Positions 27,240 to 36,544 of a stretch of DNA of 64,000 bases are shown piece by piece. Under the pieces are notes generated by a model that saw only the letters and a list, made by a program, of their open reading frames with translations, was not told the DNA's origin and made no database searches. Source of the stretch: Myxococcota bacterium (GTDB lineage: Bacteria; Myxococcota_A; UBA9160; SMWR01); the NCBI GenBank assembly GCA_039030075.1, contig JBCCEW010000025.1, positions 1 through 64,000 of the forward strand, given 5' to 3'. Positions within the stretch are counted from its first letter, which is position 1, and every line of letters starts with the position of its first letter. The position numbers were made by a program, and so were the translations under genes.

Positions 27240-27913
27240 GCGACGCGCTGCACATCGAAGGGCTCCGCAAGAGCTACGCGACACCCGAGGGCCCTTCCCA
27301 GTCGATCATCGACCTGCCGAACCTCGCGATCGCCGAGGGCGAGCACGTCGCGCTGCACGGCCGGAGCGGCTGCGGCAAGACCACGCTCCTGCATCTCATT
27401 GCCGGCATCCTCCGCCCCGACGCCGGTCGGATCCGCGTGGCAGGCGAGGAGATCACCGCCTACGGCGAGGCCGACCGCGACCGTCTGCGCGGCCGGCTGG
27501 TGGGCTACGTCTTCCAGAGCTTCAACCTGTTGCCCGCCTACTCGGCCCTCGAGAACGTCCTCCTGGCCATGCACTTCGGCGCCGGCGAAGACGAGGAACG
27601 CGCTCGGCATCTGCTCGAGCGCGTCGGACTCGCGGATCGCATGCACTACCGGCCGGGCCAGCTGTCCCTGGGCCAGCGACAACGGGTGGCCGTCGCCCGC
27701 GCGCTCGCGAACCGGCCCGCGCTCGTGCTCGCAGACGAACCGACGGGAAACCTCGACCCCGCGAACGCTGCCTCGGCACTCGCATTGCTGCAGGAGACGG
27801 CGGCCGAGATGGGCGCGGCGATGCTGCTCGTGAGCCACGACCGCGAGATCCTGGGCGCCTTCGAGCGCTGCGAGCGGTTCGACGAGATCGCGCGCACGAG
27901 GGAAACACCGTGA
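27236..27913 (+). CDS. ABC transporter ATP-binding protein (LolD/MacB type)
   Basis: A 225-residue ATPase. Walker A is GRSGCGKT at about 43-50, the Q-loop region is VGYVFQSFNLLPAYSALENV, the signature is LSLGQRQRVAVARAL and Walker B is ALVLADEPTGNLD. The closing H-loop is LLVSHDRE. The GTG start overlaps the previous stop and its own stop overlaps the permease start. With the FtsX-like permease it should form a mechanotransmission-type transporter, here probably linked to metal-binding periplasmic partners. Confidence 0.92.
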   Translation: MSDALHIEGLRKSYATPEGPSQSIIDLPNLAIAEGEHVALHGRSGCGKTTLLHLIAGILRPDAGRIRVAGEEITAYGEADRDRLRGRLVGYVFQSFNLLPAYSALENVLLAMHFGAGEDEERARHLLERVGLADRMHYRPGQLSLGQRQRVAVARALANRPALVLADEPTGNLDPANAASALALLQETAAEMGAAMLLVSHDREILGAFERCERFDEIARTRETP

Positions 27914-29166
27914 AGGCGGGCCTGGCGCTGCTCGTGCGTCGCGGCCTGCGCGAGCACGCCTTCTCGAGCGCGATCACCGTCGCGTCCGTCGGGCTCGCGA
28001 CCGGTCTCGTCCTCGCCGTCTTCGCGATCCAGGAACAGAGCCTGCGCGCCTTCGCGGGAGGCCCGCTGGGTTTCGACGCGGTCCTCGGGGCGCGCGGTAG
28101 CCAGCTCCAGCTCGTCCTGAACGCAGTGTTCCATCTCGAGACATCTCCCGGAAACATCCCGTGGGCGCTCTACGAGGCCGTCTCCGACGATCCGCAGGTC
28201 GAGCGGGCGATCCCCTACGCCGTCGGCGACAACTACCGCGGGTTTCGCATCGTCGGCACGGTCCCCGAACTCTTCAGCGACCCGCCCGACGGCAGCGCTT
28301 CCCTGCAGATCGCTCCCGGCGGGCGACTCTTCGATCCGAAGCAGCGCGAAGCCTTGATCGGGAGCAGCGCGGCACGAGAGACCGGGCTCGCGCTGGGCGA
28401 CCGCTTCCATCCCTATCACGGGCTCGTCTTCGACGAGACCGCGCGCCACAACGAGGAGTACGTCGTGGCGGGCATCCTGGAGTCGAGCAACACGCCTGCG
28501 GATCGCGTGATCTGGATCCCGCTGGACGGGATCTATCGCATGGCGGGCCACGTGCTCCGTGGTGCGGGCGACGCCTACGAAGCCGCGCCGAACGCCGAGA
28601 TCCCCGACGAGCACAAGGAGCTGAGCGCGGTGATGCTCGACCTCGCCGCTCCCCAGGCCGGCTTCTTCCTCGACCAGACGATCAACAAGCAGGGGAAGGC
28701 AGCGACCCTGGCCTGGCCGATCGGCGGCGTGATGGCCGAGCTCTTCGACAAGCTGGGATGGGCGGTCCGGGTGCTCGGGCTCGTCGCCTATCTGGTCGTG
28801 CTCGTCTCGGCCGGCTCTATTCTCGCGAGCATCGTGAACACGATGCAGGAGCGACGTCGTGACTTCGCCGTGCTGCGGGCCCTAGGAGCCCGCCGGAGAA
28901 CCGTTTCCGCGGCGATCGTCGGCGAGGCCGCCAGCATCGGGGCGCTCGGCGCGGTGCTCGGATTCTTCGTCTACGCGGCGATCTTCGCATTGGCACGCGG
29001 GGTGGTGCGCAGTCAGACCGGTGTCGTACTCGACCCCTGGGCGTGGCACCCGGTCTTCGCGATCGCGCCTGTCGCCGTGGTGATCGTCGCGGCTCTCGCC
29101 GGCGCGATTCCCGCCCGGCTCGCCTATCGCACCGACGTCGCCACCCACCTGCAGCCGCCGAGCTGA
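27910..29166 (+). CDS. FtsX/MacB-like ABC transporter permease
   Basis: A 418-residue permease. One N-terminal helix follows ITVASVGLATGLVLAVFAI. A large periplasmic domain (about residues 50-275) is followed by three C-terminal helices (VRVLGLVAYLVVLVSAGSILAS, GALGAVLGFFVYAAIFALA, HPVFAIAPVAVVIVAALAGA). The cytoplasmic MQERRRDFAVLRALGARRRTV is the FtsX-type coupling motif. This is the four-helix MacB/LolCE architecture. It ends the operon and faces a COG0523 GTPase gene 42 bp away. Confidence 0.9.
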   Translation: MKAGLALLVRRGLREHAFSSAITVASVGLATGLVLAVFAIQEQSLRAFAGGPLGFDAVLGARGSQLQLVLNAVFHLETSPGNIPWALYEAVSDDPQVERAIPYAVGDNYRGFRIVGTVPELFSDPPDGSASLQIAPGGRLFDPKQREALIGSSAARETGLALGDRFHPYHGLVFDETARHNEEYVVAGILESSNTPADRVIWIPLDGIYRMAGHVLRGAGDAYEAAPNAEIPDEHKELSAVMLDLAAPQAGFFLDQTINKQGKAATLAWPIGGVMAELFDKLGWAVRVLGLVAYLVVLVSAGSILASIVNTMQERRRDFAVLRALGARRRTVSAAIVGEAASIGALGAVLGFFVYAAIFALARGVVRSQTGVVLDPWAWHPVFAIAPVAVVIVAALAGAIPARLAYRTDVATHLQPPS

Positions 29167-29208
29167 CCTGCACGGCGCCGCACACCTCGCAGCGCACCGG
29201 GCGGCACC

Positions 29209-30441
29209 CTATTCAGCGGGCACCTCGAACTCCGGGAACGGGTTCGGAAGCTCGGCCCAGGCCATGCCGTCCGCGTTCGCGAGCCGATCCTCGAGGAGGC
29301 AAGCGTCCAGGCGCGCGCGAATCGCGGCTTCGGGCATCTCCTGGCCGATGAAGACGATCTCCTGGGCACGATCGCCGTAGCGCGGGTGCCAGCCCGGCTG
29401 CTCGTCCGGACGTTGGCCCTCGGGGTGGCTCCAGTGCTCTCGAGGCACCGACGCCCACCACACCCCGGCCGGGTTCACGTTGCTGACGCCACCGGCCTGC
29501 GCCCACTCGTAGGCGACCCGGTGGTCCGCGGCGACCCAGAAGAAGCCCTTCGAACGGAGCACCCCGCGCCAGTTCTCGTCGTCGTGGAGGAATGCCCAGA
29601 ACTTCTCGGCGTCGAAGGGGTGCGACGTCCGATAGGTGAAGCTCGAAATCCCGTACTCCTCGGTCTCCGGCGTGTGCTCGCCCTGGAGCTCACGAATCCA
29701 GCCCGCAGAGCTCGCCGCCTTGTCGTAGTCGAACAGGCCCGTGTCCAGCACGGATCCGAGCGGCACTTGTCCCTGTGTCGCCCGGAGGCGTTTCGCGCCC
29801 GGGTTGAGTGCCTTCACGATGGCCTCGACTTCGCGGGCCTGCTCCGGGGTCACGAGATCGAGCTTGTTGAGCACGATGACGTCGGCGAACTCGATCTGGT
29901 CGATGAGCAGATCGGTCACGGTGCGGTGATCGTCCTCGCCGAGCGACTCACCGCGGTCCTGGAGCGCCTCGGCGGCGTTGTAGTCGCGGAGGAACGACGC
30001 GACGTCCACGACGGTGACCATCGTGTCGAGCCGCGACACCTCTCCCAGGCTCACGCCGTCTTCGTCTTCGAAGGTGAAGGTCTGGGCGACTGGGATCGGC
30101 TCCGAGATGCCGGTGGACTCGATGAGGAGGTAGTCGAAGCGGCCTTCCTGCGCGAGCCGTGAGACCTCGGCCAGCAGATCGTCGCGCAACGTGCAGCAGA
30201 TGCAGCCGTTCGACATCTCGACGAGCTTCTCTTCGGTCCGCGAGAGCGCTGCGCCGCCGCGCTCGACGAGAGCGGCGTCGATATTGACCTCGCTCATGTC
30301 GTTCACGATCACCGCGACGCGCCGCCCCTCTCGGTTGTTGAGGACCTGATTGAGCAGCGTGGTCTTGCCGGCTCCGAGGAAACCGGAAAGAACGGTGACC
30401 GGAAGGCGCGGCGCTTCGGCGGTGTCTTGTGTCGTCGTCAT
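29209..30441 (-). CDS. COG0523/CobW-family GTP-dependent metal chaperone
   Basis: A 410-residue G3E P-loop GTPase. GFLGAGKT is at 20-27, the metal-binding CxCC is C80-I-C-C83 and NKLD is present ([10 protein letters not shown]). The CobW C-terminal domain includes [13 protein letters not shown] and [17 protein letters not shown]. Members such as ZigA/ZNG deliver zinc or other metals to enzymes during scarcity. The ATG at 30441, preceded by GAGGAC, is preferred. It ends a minus-strand run with an iron-type alcohol dehydrogenase just upstream, a possible client. Confidence 0.92.
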   Translation of the reverse strand: MTTTQDTAEAPRLPVTVLSGFLGAGKTTLLNQVLNNREGRRVAVIVNDMSEVNIDAALVERGGAALSRTEEKLVEMSNGCICCTLRDDLLAEVSRLAQEGRFDYLLIESTGISEPIPVAQTFTFEDEDGVSLGEVSRLDTMVTVVDVASFLRDYNAAEALQDRGESLGEDDHRTVTDLLIDQIEFADVIVLNKLDLVTPEQAREVEAIVKALNPGAKRLRATQGQVPLGSVLDTGLFDYDKAASSAGWIRELQGEHTPETEEYGISSFTYRTSHPFDAEKFWAFLHDDENWRGVLRSKGFFWVAADHRVAYEWAQAGGVSNVNPAGVWWASVPREHWSHPEGQRPDEQPGWHPRYGDRAQEIVFIGQEMPEAAIRARLDACLLEDRLANADGMAWAELPNPFPEFEVPAE

Positions 30442-30513
30442 CGAGTCCTCGTCGGCGTGGCTTGGCAACTCAGTGCCATCTGGCTCCCTCGAGTTCCCGA
30501 CCGGACGACCCGT

Positions 30514-31701
30514 TCACATCGCGCGCTCGTAGAGCGCCTGCACGTCTTCGCGGTTCGGGTAGCGCGGCGTGTTCAAGATGATCATGTCCCGCAGCGCATC
30601 CGTGGTCAGGGCGTCGACGTCGGCCGGTGACGCACCGAGGTCGCTCAGGCGGCGATCCGTTCCGACGCTGGACGAGAGCTTCTCCACCGCTTCGATCGCG
30701 GCGTGCGCGTCGGAGGCCGCACCGAGCGCGAGACCGATGTCGGCGTAGCGCTCCGTGACGGTCTCGAGATTGAAACGCATGACGTGGGGAAGCATGGTGG
30801 CGAGGGTCTGACCGTGAGCGACGCCGAAGGTGCCCGAAACCGGGTGCCCGGTGGCGTGGACGAGGCCCAGGAGCGGGCCCGACGAGAACGCGCGGCCGGC
30901 GAGATGGGAGGCCATCTGCATCGATGCGCGCGCCTCGACATCCGTGCCGTCGGCGATCACGCGCGGGAGCCACTTTCCGGTGAGCCGGATCGCCTGCAGG
31001 GCGAGGCCGTCCGCATAGGGGTTGGCCGCCGTCGAGGTGTAGGCCTCGATCGCGTGAGTCAGGACGTCCATGCCGCAGGCGGCCGTCGCGCCAGCCGGAA
31101 GGCCCACCGTCAGCAGCGGATCCAGCACGATGGCCCGCGGCTTCACGTCCGGGTGGCTGAAGGTCAGCTTGCGGTGGTCCGCGCTCCGCGTGATCAGCCC
31201 CCCGCCGTTGGTCTCGGAGGCGGTCCCCGAGGTGGTGGGTACGGCGACCGTGGGCACGCAGGGCGCACTCACGCGGACAGCCGGGGCCAGGGTGGAGAAG
31301 TCGATGCGATCCGACGCGTCGAGCTCGGGCGAGAAGGCGAGCGCGGTGTCGTCGACGCCCGACGGCGCGGCCATGGCGATGTACTTGCCACAGTCCATCA
31401 CCGATCCGCCGCCGACGAGCACCATGACGACCCCTTCGGTGCCGAACTCCCGCAGCGCCGCGACGCCAGCGGCGACGTTCACGTCCGTCGGGTTCGGGTC
31501 GACGTCCACGAAGCTCGTCCATTCGAGGTTCGCGCCCGTCAGCGCGTCGGTGACCGTGTCGAGGATGCCGGCACCTTGGACGCCCGAGTCGCTCACGACG
31601 AAGGCTCGGCTTCCGCGGGCGCCCACGTGCTGGGCGAGGCTCGAGATGCTTCCCGCTCCGACCGCGGTCACACCCATGGGTTCGAGTTCGAAGGGGGTCA
31701 T
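30514..31701 (-). CDS. Iron-containing alcohol dehydrogenase family protein
   Basis: A 395-residue group III (metal-dependent) alcohol dehydrogenase. The NAD(P)-binding GGGSVMDCGK, VPTTSGTASETNGG and the metal-ligand His in GMDVLTHAIEAY and LVHATGHPVSGTFGVAHGQ are all visible. It oxidises or reduces an alcohol/aldehyde of unknown nature. It sits 16 bp behind an SDR gene and 72 bp ahead of a COG0523 metallochaperone gene, so the three are likely one transcript. Confidence 0.9.
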   Translation of the reverse strand: MTPFELEPMGVTAVGAGSISSLAQHVGARGSRAFVVSDSGVQGAGILDTVTDALTGANLEWTSFVDVDPNPTDVNVAAGVAALREFGTEGVVMVLVGGGSVMDCGKYIAMAAPSGVDDTALAFSPELDASDRIDFSTLAPAVRVSAPCVPTVAVPTTSGTASETNGGGLITRSADHRKLTFSHPDVKPRAIVLDPLLTVGLPAGATAACGMDVLTHAIEAYTSTAANPYADGLALQAIRLTGKWLPRVIADGTDVEARASMQMASHLAGRAFSSGPLLGLVHATGHPVSGTFGVAHGQTLATMLPHVMRFNLETVTERYADIGLALGAASDAHAAIEAVEKLSSSVGTDRRLSDLGASPADVDALTTDALRDMIILNTPRYPNREDVQALYERAM

Positions 31702-31717
31702 GTCGAAGACTCCTGGT

Positions 31718-32530
31718 TCAGGCGAGGCCCGAGAAGTCGAGCTGGCCGGTCGTCATGAAGGCGTTGAAGCCCATGTCGACATTCAGGTTCACGCCGTTCA
31801 CGTAGCGCGACGCGTCCGAGCCGATGAAGGCCAACGTCATCGCGATGTCGCGCGGCGTCGCGATCGTTCCGCCGATCTGATCGATGGTCCAGTTCATCGT
31901 CTTCTCGGTCATCGTCTTGTTGAAGTCCGGGAGCAGCGGCGTGTCGATGGGCGCAGGGCACACGCTGTTCGTGCGCACGTGTCGGGCGAGCGTGTCCTTT
32001 GCGCTCTTCATCGTGTAGACCTGGACGCACTCCTTCGAGAACGCGTAGCCGTCGCCGACGAGGTCCGCGTGATCCCGGCACCAGCCGAAGAGCTCGTCCC
32101 GGCCTTCGATGGCGATGCAGTCGAGGACGTCCTGGAGGTGGCCCGGCCACTGACCGCCGGCGATCGACGCCGTGTTCGCGATCGCGCCGTCCCTGCTGAT
32201 CTTTGGCAGGAGGCCCTCGGAGAGCTGGCGGAGCCCCAGCCAGTTCACGGCCATCACGTCCTCCACCGGGTTCGTCGCTGCGATCCCGGCGTTGTTGAAG
32301 AGCGCGTCGACCGGGCCGTCGATGGCTGCGATGGCCGCATCCACCGACGCGGCGTCGCCCATGTTCGTTTCGATGAATCGGTCGACGGGTCCGTCGGGCG
32401 ACTTGATGTCGAGCGCGATCACCTCGGGGCGGCCGAGCTCCGCAAGCACGTCGAGGAGCGCCGCACCGACGCCGGAGTAGGCGCCGGTGATCACGACGCG
32501 CTTGTTGGAGTAGTCGAAGCAATGAGACAT
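31718..32530 (-). CDS. SDR oxidoreductase (coniferyl-alcohol/3alpha-HSD-like)
   Basis: A 270-residue SDR with TGAYSGVG cofactor loop, LFNNAGIA, catalytic ANTASIAG and a Tyr-Lys in DGYAFSKECVQV. The long insertion between Ser and Tyr (about 40 residues) is characteristic of the 3alpha-hydroxysteroid/coniferyl alcohol dehydrogenase group. The ATG start has only a distant GGAG. It precedes the iron-type alcohol dehydrogenase gene by 16 bp. Confidence 0.87.
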   Translation of the reverse strand: MSHCFDYSNKRVVITGAYSGVGAALLDVLAELGRPEVIALDIKSPDGPVDRFIETNMGDAASVDAAIAAIDGPVDALFNNAGIAATNPVEDVMAVNWLGLRQLSEGLLPKISRDGAIANTASIAGGQWPGHLQDVLDCIAIEGRDELFGWCRDHADLVGDGYAFSKECVQVYTMKSAKDTLARHVRTNSVCPAPIDTPLLPDFNKTMTEKTMNWTIDQIGGTIATPRDIAMTLAFIGSDASRYVNGVNLNVDMGFNAFMTTGQLDFSGLA

Positions 32531-32689
32531 GAGGATCTGGACTCCCGTCGTGGGCCGTCTCCGGCCAATGTGGACCCGTGGGAACCTGGCACGACGGGAT
32601 CTGGCTGTCGCCAGGCCGCCTCGTGCCTTCGGCCCCGAGACTCGGTGCCGTCCGGGGCTGCGGAGTTCCGATCCCGACGAGGGACGGGG

Positions 32690-33910
32690 TCAGGCGGCCG
32701 AGCGCGCCTCGATCGCCACCGCTGCGAGCCGCTCGCCGGCCCGCTGAGCGCCGGAGAGGTTTCGCGAGACGGGTCCGAGCTCGAGCTCTGCGAGCGGGCC
32801 GGTCACGAAGAGCTGGCGGTGCCAGCGCAGCTCCCGGTCGAGGATCGGGTAGCCGCAGTCTGCGCAGGGCAGGTCGAAGGCCTCGATGGCTTCATCGAGC
32901 CAGCCGCCACCGGGGCGCCGGAACGGGAAGCCCGTCGCGAGAACGACCCGGTCCACGGGGACTTCCTTCCCCTCGAGCTCGAGCGCGACGCCCTGCTCCG
33001 TGATGCGCGCGGCCGAGACCTCGCTTCCCTCGATGAGCTCGAGGGTCCCCTCGTTCTGAGCGCCGCGCAGCGCGAGGTGCACGTCTCGCGGCATCGATCC
33101 ACGATGCCGTGCCGCCCGGATCTGCGCGCGACGTTCGTTGGGATCCTGGATCCGGGCGAATGCCGCCATGTTCTTCGGCCCGAGCCAACCCGGGTCGCTG
33201 TCGAACTGGTGAATGCGCAGCGCGTGTCGCGAGACGAGGATCACGCGCCGGCCCTTCTGGACGAGCCGGAGCGCCAGTTGGGCTCCCGAGATGCCGGCCC
33301 CGACGACGGCGATCGCGGTGTCGCCCGGCGCGTCCTCCAGCTCGAAGCCCGGGTCGAACAGGTGTCGAATGCGGCCCCGAGCCTCGGTGTCGGAGTCGAG
33401 TGCGCGCCGCGCCCAGTCGGGCCACGCCGGCTCCTGTGGTGCGCCGATCGCCAGGATGACGTTGCGCGCCCGCAGCTCTCCATCCTGTCCGGCGCCTGTC
33501 GGGTCCTCGAACCCTACCCGGACGCTCGGTTCCGAGAGATCGAGATGTCGGGCCCGACCCCGCACGTGGAGCGAGTGGAGCTCGTTCCGCTCGATCACGT
33601 CGTCGCAATGGAGATCGAAGAGTTCGAGCGCCGGGCGCGCGTAGGGCCGCGTGAAGGGTTTCCCGACGCGTCGGCCCCCGCGGCTCGCGAAGTGCGAGAG
33701 CGAGGTCGAGGACACGTCGATGTGGTGGACGCTCGGCGAGCGCAGGAACTGCATCCCCGTGTTCCGGGTGGAGCGACGCCACCGCGCCAGCAGCCGCTCT
33801 TCGTCGTCGACGATGCGGATCGAGTCGCGGGGGACACCCCCGTCCTCGAGCAACCGGAGCGCCACGTGGACGCCGTGCGGGCCGCCGCCGACCACGAGCC
33901 AATCGAGCAT
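32690..33910 (-). CDS. FAD/NAD(P)-binding flavoprotein monooxygenase-like
   Basis: A 406-residue two-dinucleotide-domain flavoprotein related to the lysine/ornithine N-hydroxylase fold. WLVVGGGPHGVHVALRLLED binds FAD near the N-terminus, AIAVVGAGISGAQLALRL is the second Rossmann and DRVVLATGFPFRRPGG the ATG-containing third block. Start: GTG at 33913 then ATG at 33910; TGATG overlap with the upstream stop favours 33910. It is translationally coupled to the motif-less COG0523 paralogue. Substrate unknown. Confidence 0.85.
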   Translation of the reverse strand: MLDWLVVGGGPHGVHVALRLLEDGGVPRDSIRIVDDEERLLARWRRSTRNTGMQFLRSPSVHHIDVSSTSLSHFASRGGRRVGKPFTRPYARPALELFDLHCDDVIERNELHSLHVRGRARHLDLSEPSVRVGFEDPTGAGQDGELRARNVILAIGAPQEPAWPDWARRALDSDTEARGRIRHLFDPGFELEDAPGDTAIAVVGAGISGAQLALRLVQKGRRVILVSRHALRIHQFDSDPGWLGPKNMAAFARIQDPNERRAQIRAARHRGSMPRDVHLALRGAQNEGTLELIEGSEVSAARITEQGVALELEGKEVPVDRVVLATGFPFRRPGGGWLDEAIEAFDLPCADCGYPILDRELRWHRQLFVTGPLAELELGPVSRNLSGAQRAGERLAAVAIEARSAA

Positions 33911-34977
33911 CACTGCAACCGGGTGACGGGGTTCGCCAGCGCTTCGGCGTCAGTTCCGGGCGCCGTGGCGAGCGCCACGGCGACATCGTCCTCGGCGACC
34001 AGGCACGCGTCGAGTCCCGCACAGAGGCGATCGGGGTCCAGGTCGATGCCCGAGAACACCAGCTCCTGGCGTCGATCGCCGAAGCGCGGGTGCCAGCGTT
34101 CGAGAAGCCGCTTGCGCTGCGAGGCACAGCGCGGCCAGGTGCCCTCGGGCCGACTCGCCCACCAGCGGCCCGCCGGAAAGATCCGGTGGACCGCACCGGC
34201 ACACGAATACCCGAAGCTCAGATCCGGTTCGGTCGCCATCCACACGTTTCCCTTGCCGCGCACGAGCTCCTTCGGCGGGTCCTCGAGCCAGTTTCCGAAG
34301 CGGATCGGATCGAATGGGCGCGCGCGGTGGTAGACGAAGAGATCCGATCCGCGCGTCGGTACACGCTCGCCTTGCAGGACCTCCAGCCAGGGCGGGACGA
34401 CCGGCGCGTGATGCGTCTCCGACGCACTCGGCTCGAAGTCGATTCGGTGGGAAGGAAACCGCGCGGCCTCCGGGTTCAGCAACGCGAGAGAGCGCGCGAC
34501 CGCGTCGGGGAGCGGAGCCGCACCCACGAGCACGAGGTGGGTTGCGGACTCGATCTGCCCGACGAGGATGTCGGCGACGGTGCGCCCGTCGAACGGGCTC
34601 TGCCCCCAGCCGAGCTGCGACAGCGGCACGGCGGAGGCCAGCTGCTCCGCCGCGCGATCCGCGTCGACGAAGGTCGAGACGCCCTCGATGTGGGCGGGGC
34701 GACCAAAGCGATTCGAGAGGAAGTCGCAGTCGATCCAGTTCTCGACGATCAGCGAGGGTTCGGCAAAGGGTGGGAGCAGAACGCCGATGCGGGTGGCGTT
34801 CTGCGCATCGAGCTGGGCCAGAGTGTCCAGCCCGTGGACCGGCAGGAATGCGCGTGCCTGCTCGAAGCCGCGTTGCACGGCGGCCGTGGGCAGGCCGACG
34901 AGCAGGTGGACGCCAAGAGAAGCCGTGGCGGGGGCCTCGGCGGCCGAACCCGCCTGGAATTTCGTGGAACGATCCAT
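33910..34977 (-). CDS. COG0523/CobW-like protein that has lost GTPase motifs
   Basis: A 355-residue paralogue of the intact metal chaperone at 29.2-30.4 kb. The two align through TVADILVGQIESATHLVLVG (versus [20 protein letters not shown]) and the whole C-terminal CobW domain (GRWWASRP, WHPRFGDRRQELVFSGID, LDACLVAEDD). Where the P-loop should be it reads LLVGLPTAAVQRG. The CxCC region is absent and NKxD has become VGAAP. It therefore probably cannot bind GTP in the standard way. ATG 34977 is chosen because GGAG lies seven bases upstream. Its stop overlaps the flavoprotein start. Confidence 0.82.
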   Translation of the reverse strand: MDRSTKFQAGSAAEAPATASLGVHLLVGLPTAAVQRGFEQARAFLPVHGLDTLAQLDAQNATRIGVLLPPFAEPSLIVENWIDCDFLSNRFGRPAHIEGVSTFVDADRAAEQLASAVPLSQLGWGQSPFDGRTVADILVGQIESATHLVLVGAAPLPDAVARSLALLNPEAARFPSHRIDFEPSASETHHAPVVPPWLEVLQGERVPTRGSDLFVYHRARPFDPIRFGNWLEDPPKELVRGKGNVWMATEPDLSFGYSCAGAVHRIFPAGRWWASRPEGTWPRCASQRKRLLERWHPRFGDRRQELVFSGIDLDPDRLCAGLDACLVAEDDVAVALATAPGTDAEALANPVTRLQ

Positions 34978-35164
34978 CCGCTGGCTCCGCCCGAATGCCG
35001 AGGCACGCGAAAGATGCGTGGACACGGTGAATCGATCGACGGGAGAACCCGCTCGTTCGGCCGAATCCGCTCACCCGTATCGTGAGAGAGGTGCCGATGG
35101 CGCCCTCCGGGTTCCGCGGAGCGCGGCATTTTGCGGATTGGATCGGAGGGGGTGGGAGCGAGCG

Positions 35165-36544
35165 CTATGCGATCGGTTGGCGCACGGCGTGCTCGCCTGC
35201 GCCGAGCGCTCCCTGCATCAAGCGCTCCTCGCGTACGGCGTGCCGGTGGAAGTAGCGAACCAGCCGCTCTTCCTGGTGGTCGGAGAGGGAAGGCGACTCC
35301 ACGAACTCCTCGAGCTGGGCATTGCCCGTCGCCACGTCTGCGGGACGCTGGCCCAGGAGTGCCCCCATCTCCTTAAGCTCGGCCGCCTCGAAGGCGGGCC
35401 CGAGCCGCTCGATATTCCTGGCGTAGGTCGCCAGCCGCCGCGTCAGGCCGACGCGGTAGCTGTGGAACGCGTCTTCCACCATGCCGGGGATCGCATTCTC
35501 GAGCTCGTGCTCGAGGATCTCGAAGACCGGTGCGCGCAGACTCGCCGGTGGCTCCTCGGGCGCGTAGGGTTCGAGCTCGATTCCCGCCGCCTCGGCGAGC
35601 GCCTCGGCGACGCCGCGCTGGTAGCTCACGTCCTGGGCGTACCACTCGGCGTGGTCGAGGGACGGGTGCATGCTGTGGACCGGGCCGGCCAGCGCTAGCG
35701 GCGTGATCAGCATCGCTTTGACGGTGTAGTAGCGGAGCCGCGGTAGATCGACCGGCAACCCGCTGTACTCCGCGTAGTACGCGAACCACTTCTTCAGATC
35801 TGCGCCCGGGTTGTACCAGTCGCGAGTCCGGATCTGAGCGAGGTCGAGCATCGGGTCGCCCAGGTGGGCGAACTCCCAATCGATGATGCCCGTCAGTGCG
35901 CCACCTTCGAAGAGAAACTGCCCCGGGCCGGTATCCCCCTGGATCAGCACCGCGCGCTCGGGCATCGCGGGAACGTGCCCGTGCAGCCAACGCAGTGCGA
36001 AGCGCACCAGCGGCACCGGGCGCTTGGCGCCGTACTGGAACGCCTTCTCCCAGTGGGCGAGATCATTCAGCGCGAACTCGTCCTGCGTCTTCGGAGCCCG
36101 GAGTCCCCGCGATTCGAAGCGACCGACGTCGAGTGCATGCACCTTCGCGATCTCGGCCACGAAGGCGCGGTCGATGGCATCTCGCCGCGCTTCGTCGTCG
36201 ATCGCGGCGTAGTCGAAGTCGCCGGGGAGACACTCGAGCAGGAGGCACTCCGGATCGGGGCAGAGCCCGAGTGGCTCGGGAACCGCGATCCCGGCGGCGT
36301 GGAGCTCCTGCAGTACCGCGTGTTCGGCCGAGAGCGAAAACGGCCCGCCGCTCCCCATGCCGCGGCTCATGCGGGCGTAGAGGCGCTTCGCTTCGCCGCC
36401 GGGTGTCTCGACTTCTACGAAATAGGCGGGACGACCCCCGCTCCGGCGGTCCCCCTGGCGATCGCACGAGGTCACGCGCCCACCGAGCAAATCCTCGATC
36501 CACGGCAGCAGTCCCTGATGCTGCGCGTCGACCGAGCCGCTCAA
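35165..36544 (-). CDS. Phosphotransferase (APH/FadE36-like) family protein
   Basis: A 459-residue protein-kinase-fold phosphotransferase of the aminoglycoside phosphotransferase-like group common in acyl-CoA catabolic clusters. The catalytic loop reads QGDTGPGQ (Q202, D204, Q209) where HGDxxxxN is classical, so the catalytic Asp is kept but the flanking His and Asn are Gln. The metal-binding DFG equivalent IIDWE (D222) is present. The start is TTG at 36544, overlapping the previous stop; no nearby ATG fits. It is the last gene of the TetR-led operon. Substrate unknown. Confidence 0.82.
   Translation of the reverse strand: MSGSVDAQHQGLLPWIEDLLGGRVTSCDRQGDRRSGGRPAYFVEVETPGGEAKRLYARMSRGMGSGGPFSLSAEHAVLQELHAAGIAVPEPLGLCPDPECLLLECLPGDFDYAAIDDEARRDAIDRAFVAEIAKVHALDVGRFESRGLRAPKTQDEFALNDLAHWEKAFQYGAKRPVPLVRFALRWLHGHVPAMPERAVLIQGDTGPGQFLFEGGALTGIIDWEFAHLGDPMLDLAQIRTRDWYNPGADLKKWFAYYAEYSGLPVDLPRLRYYTVKAMLITPLALAGPVHSMHPSLDHAEWYAQDVSYQRGVAEALAEAAGIELEPYAPEEPPASLRAPVFEILEHELENAIPGMVEDAFHSYRVGLTRRLATYARNIERLGPAFEAAELKEMGALLGQRPADVATGNAQLEEFVESPSLSDHQEERLVRYFHRHAVREERLMQGALGAGEHAVRQPIA

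Noticed and set aside
31070-34333. 1,087-codon plus-strand frame
   Set aside because: It runs antisense to the alcohol dehydrogenase, SDR, flavoprotein and COG0523-like genes, which all have recognisable motifs.
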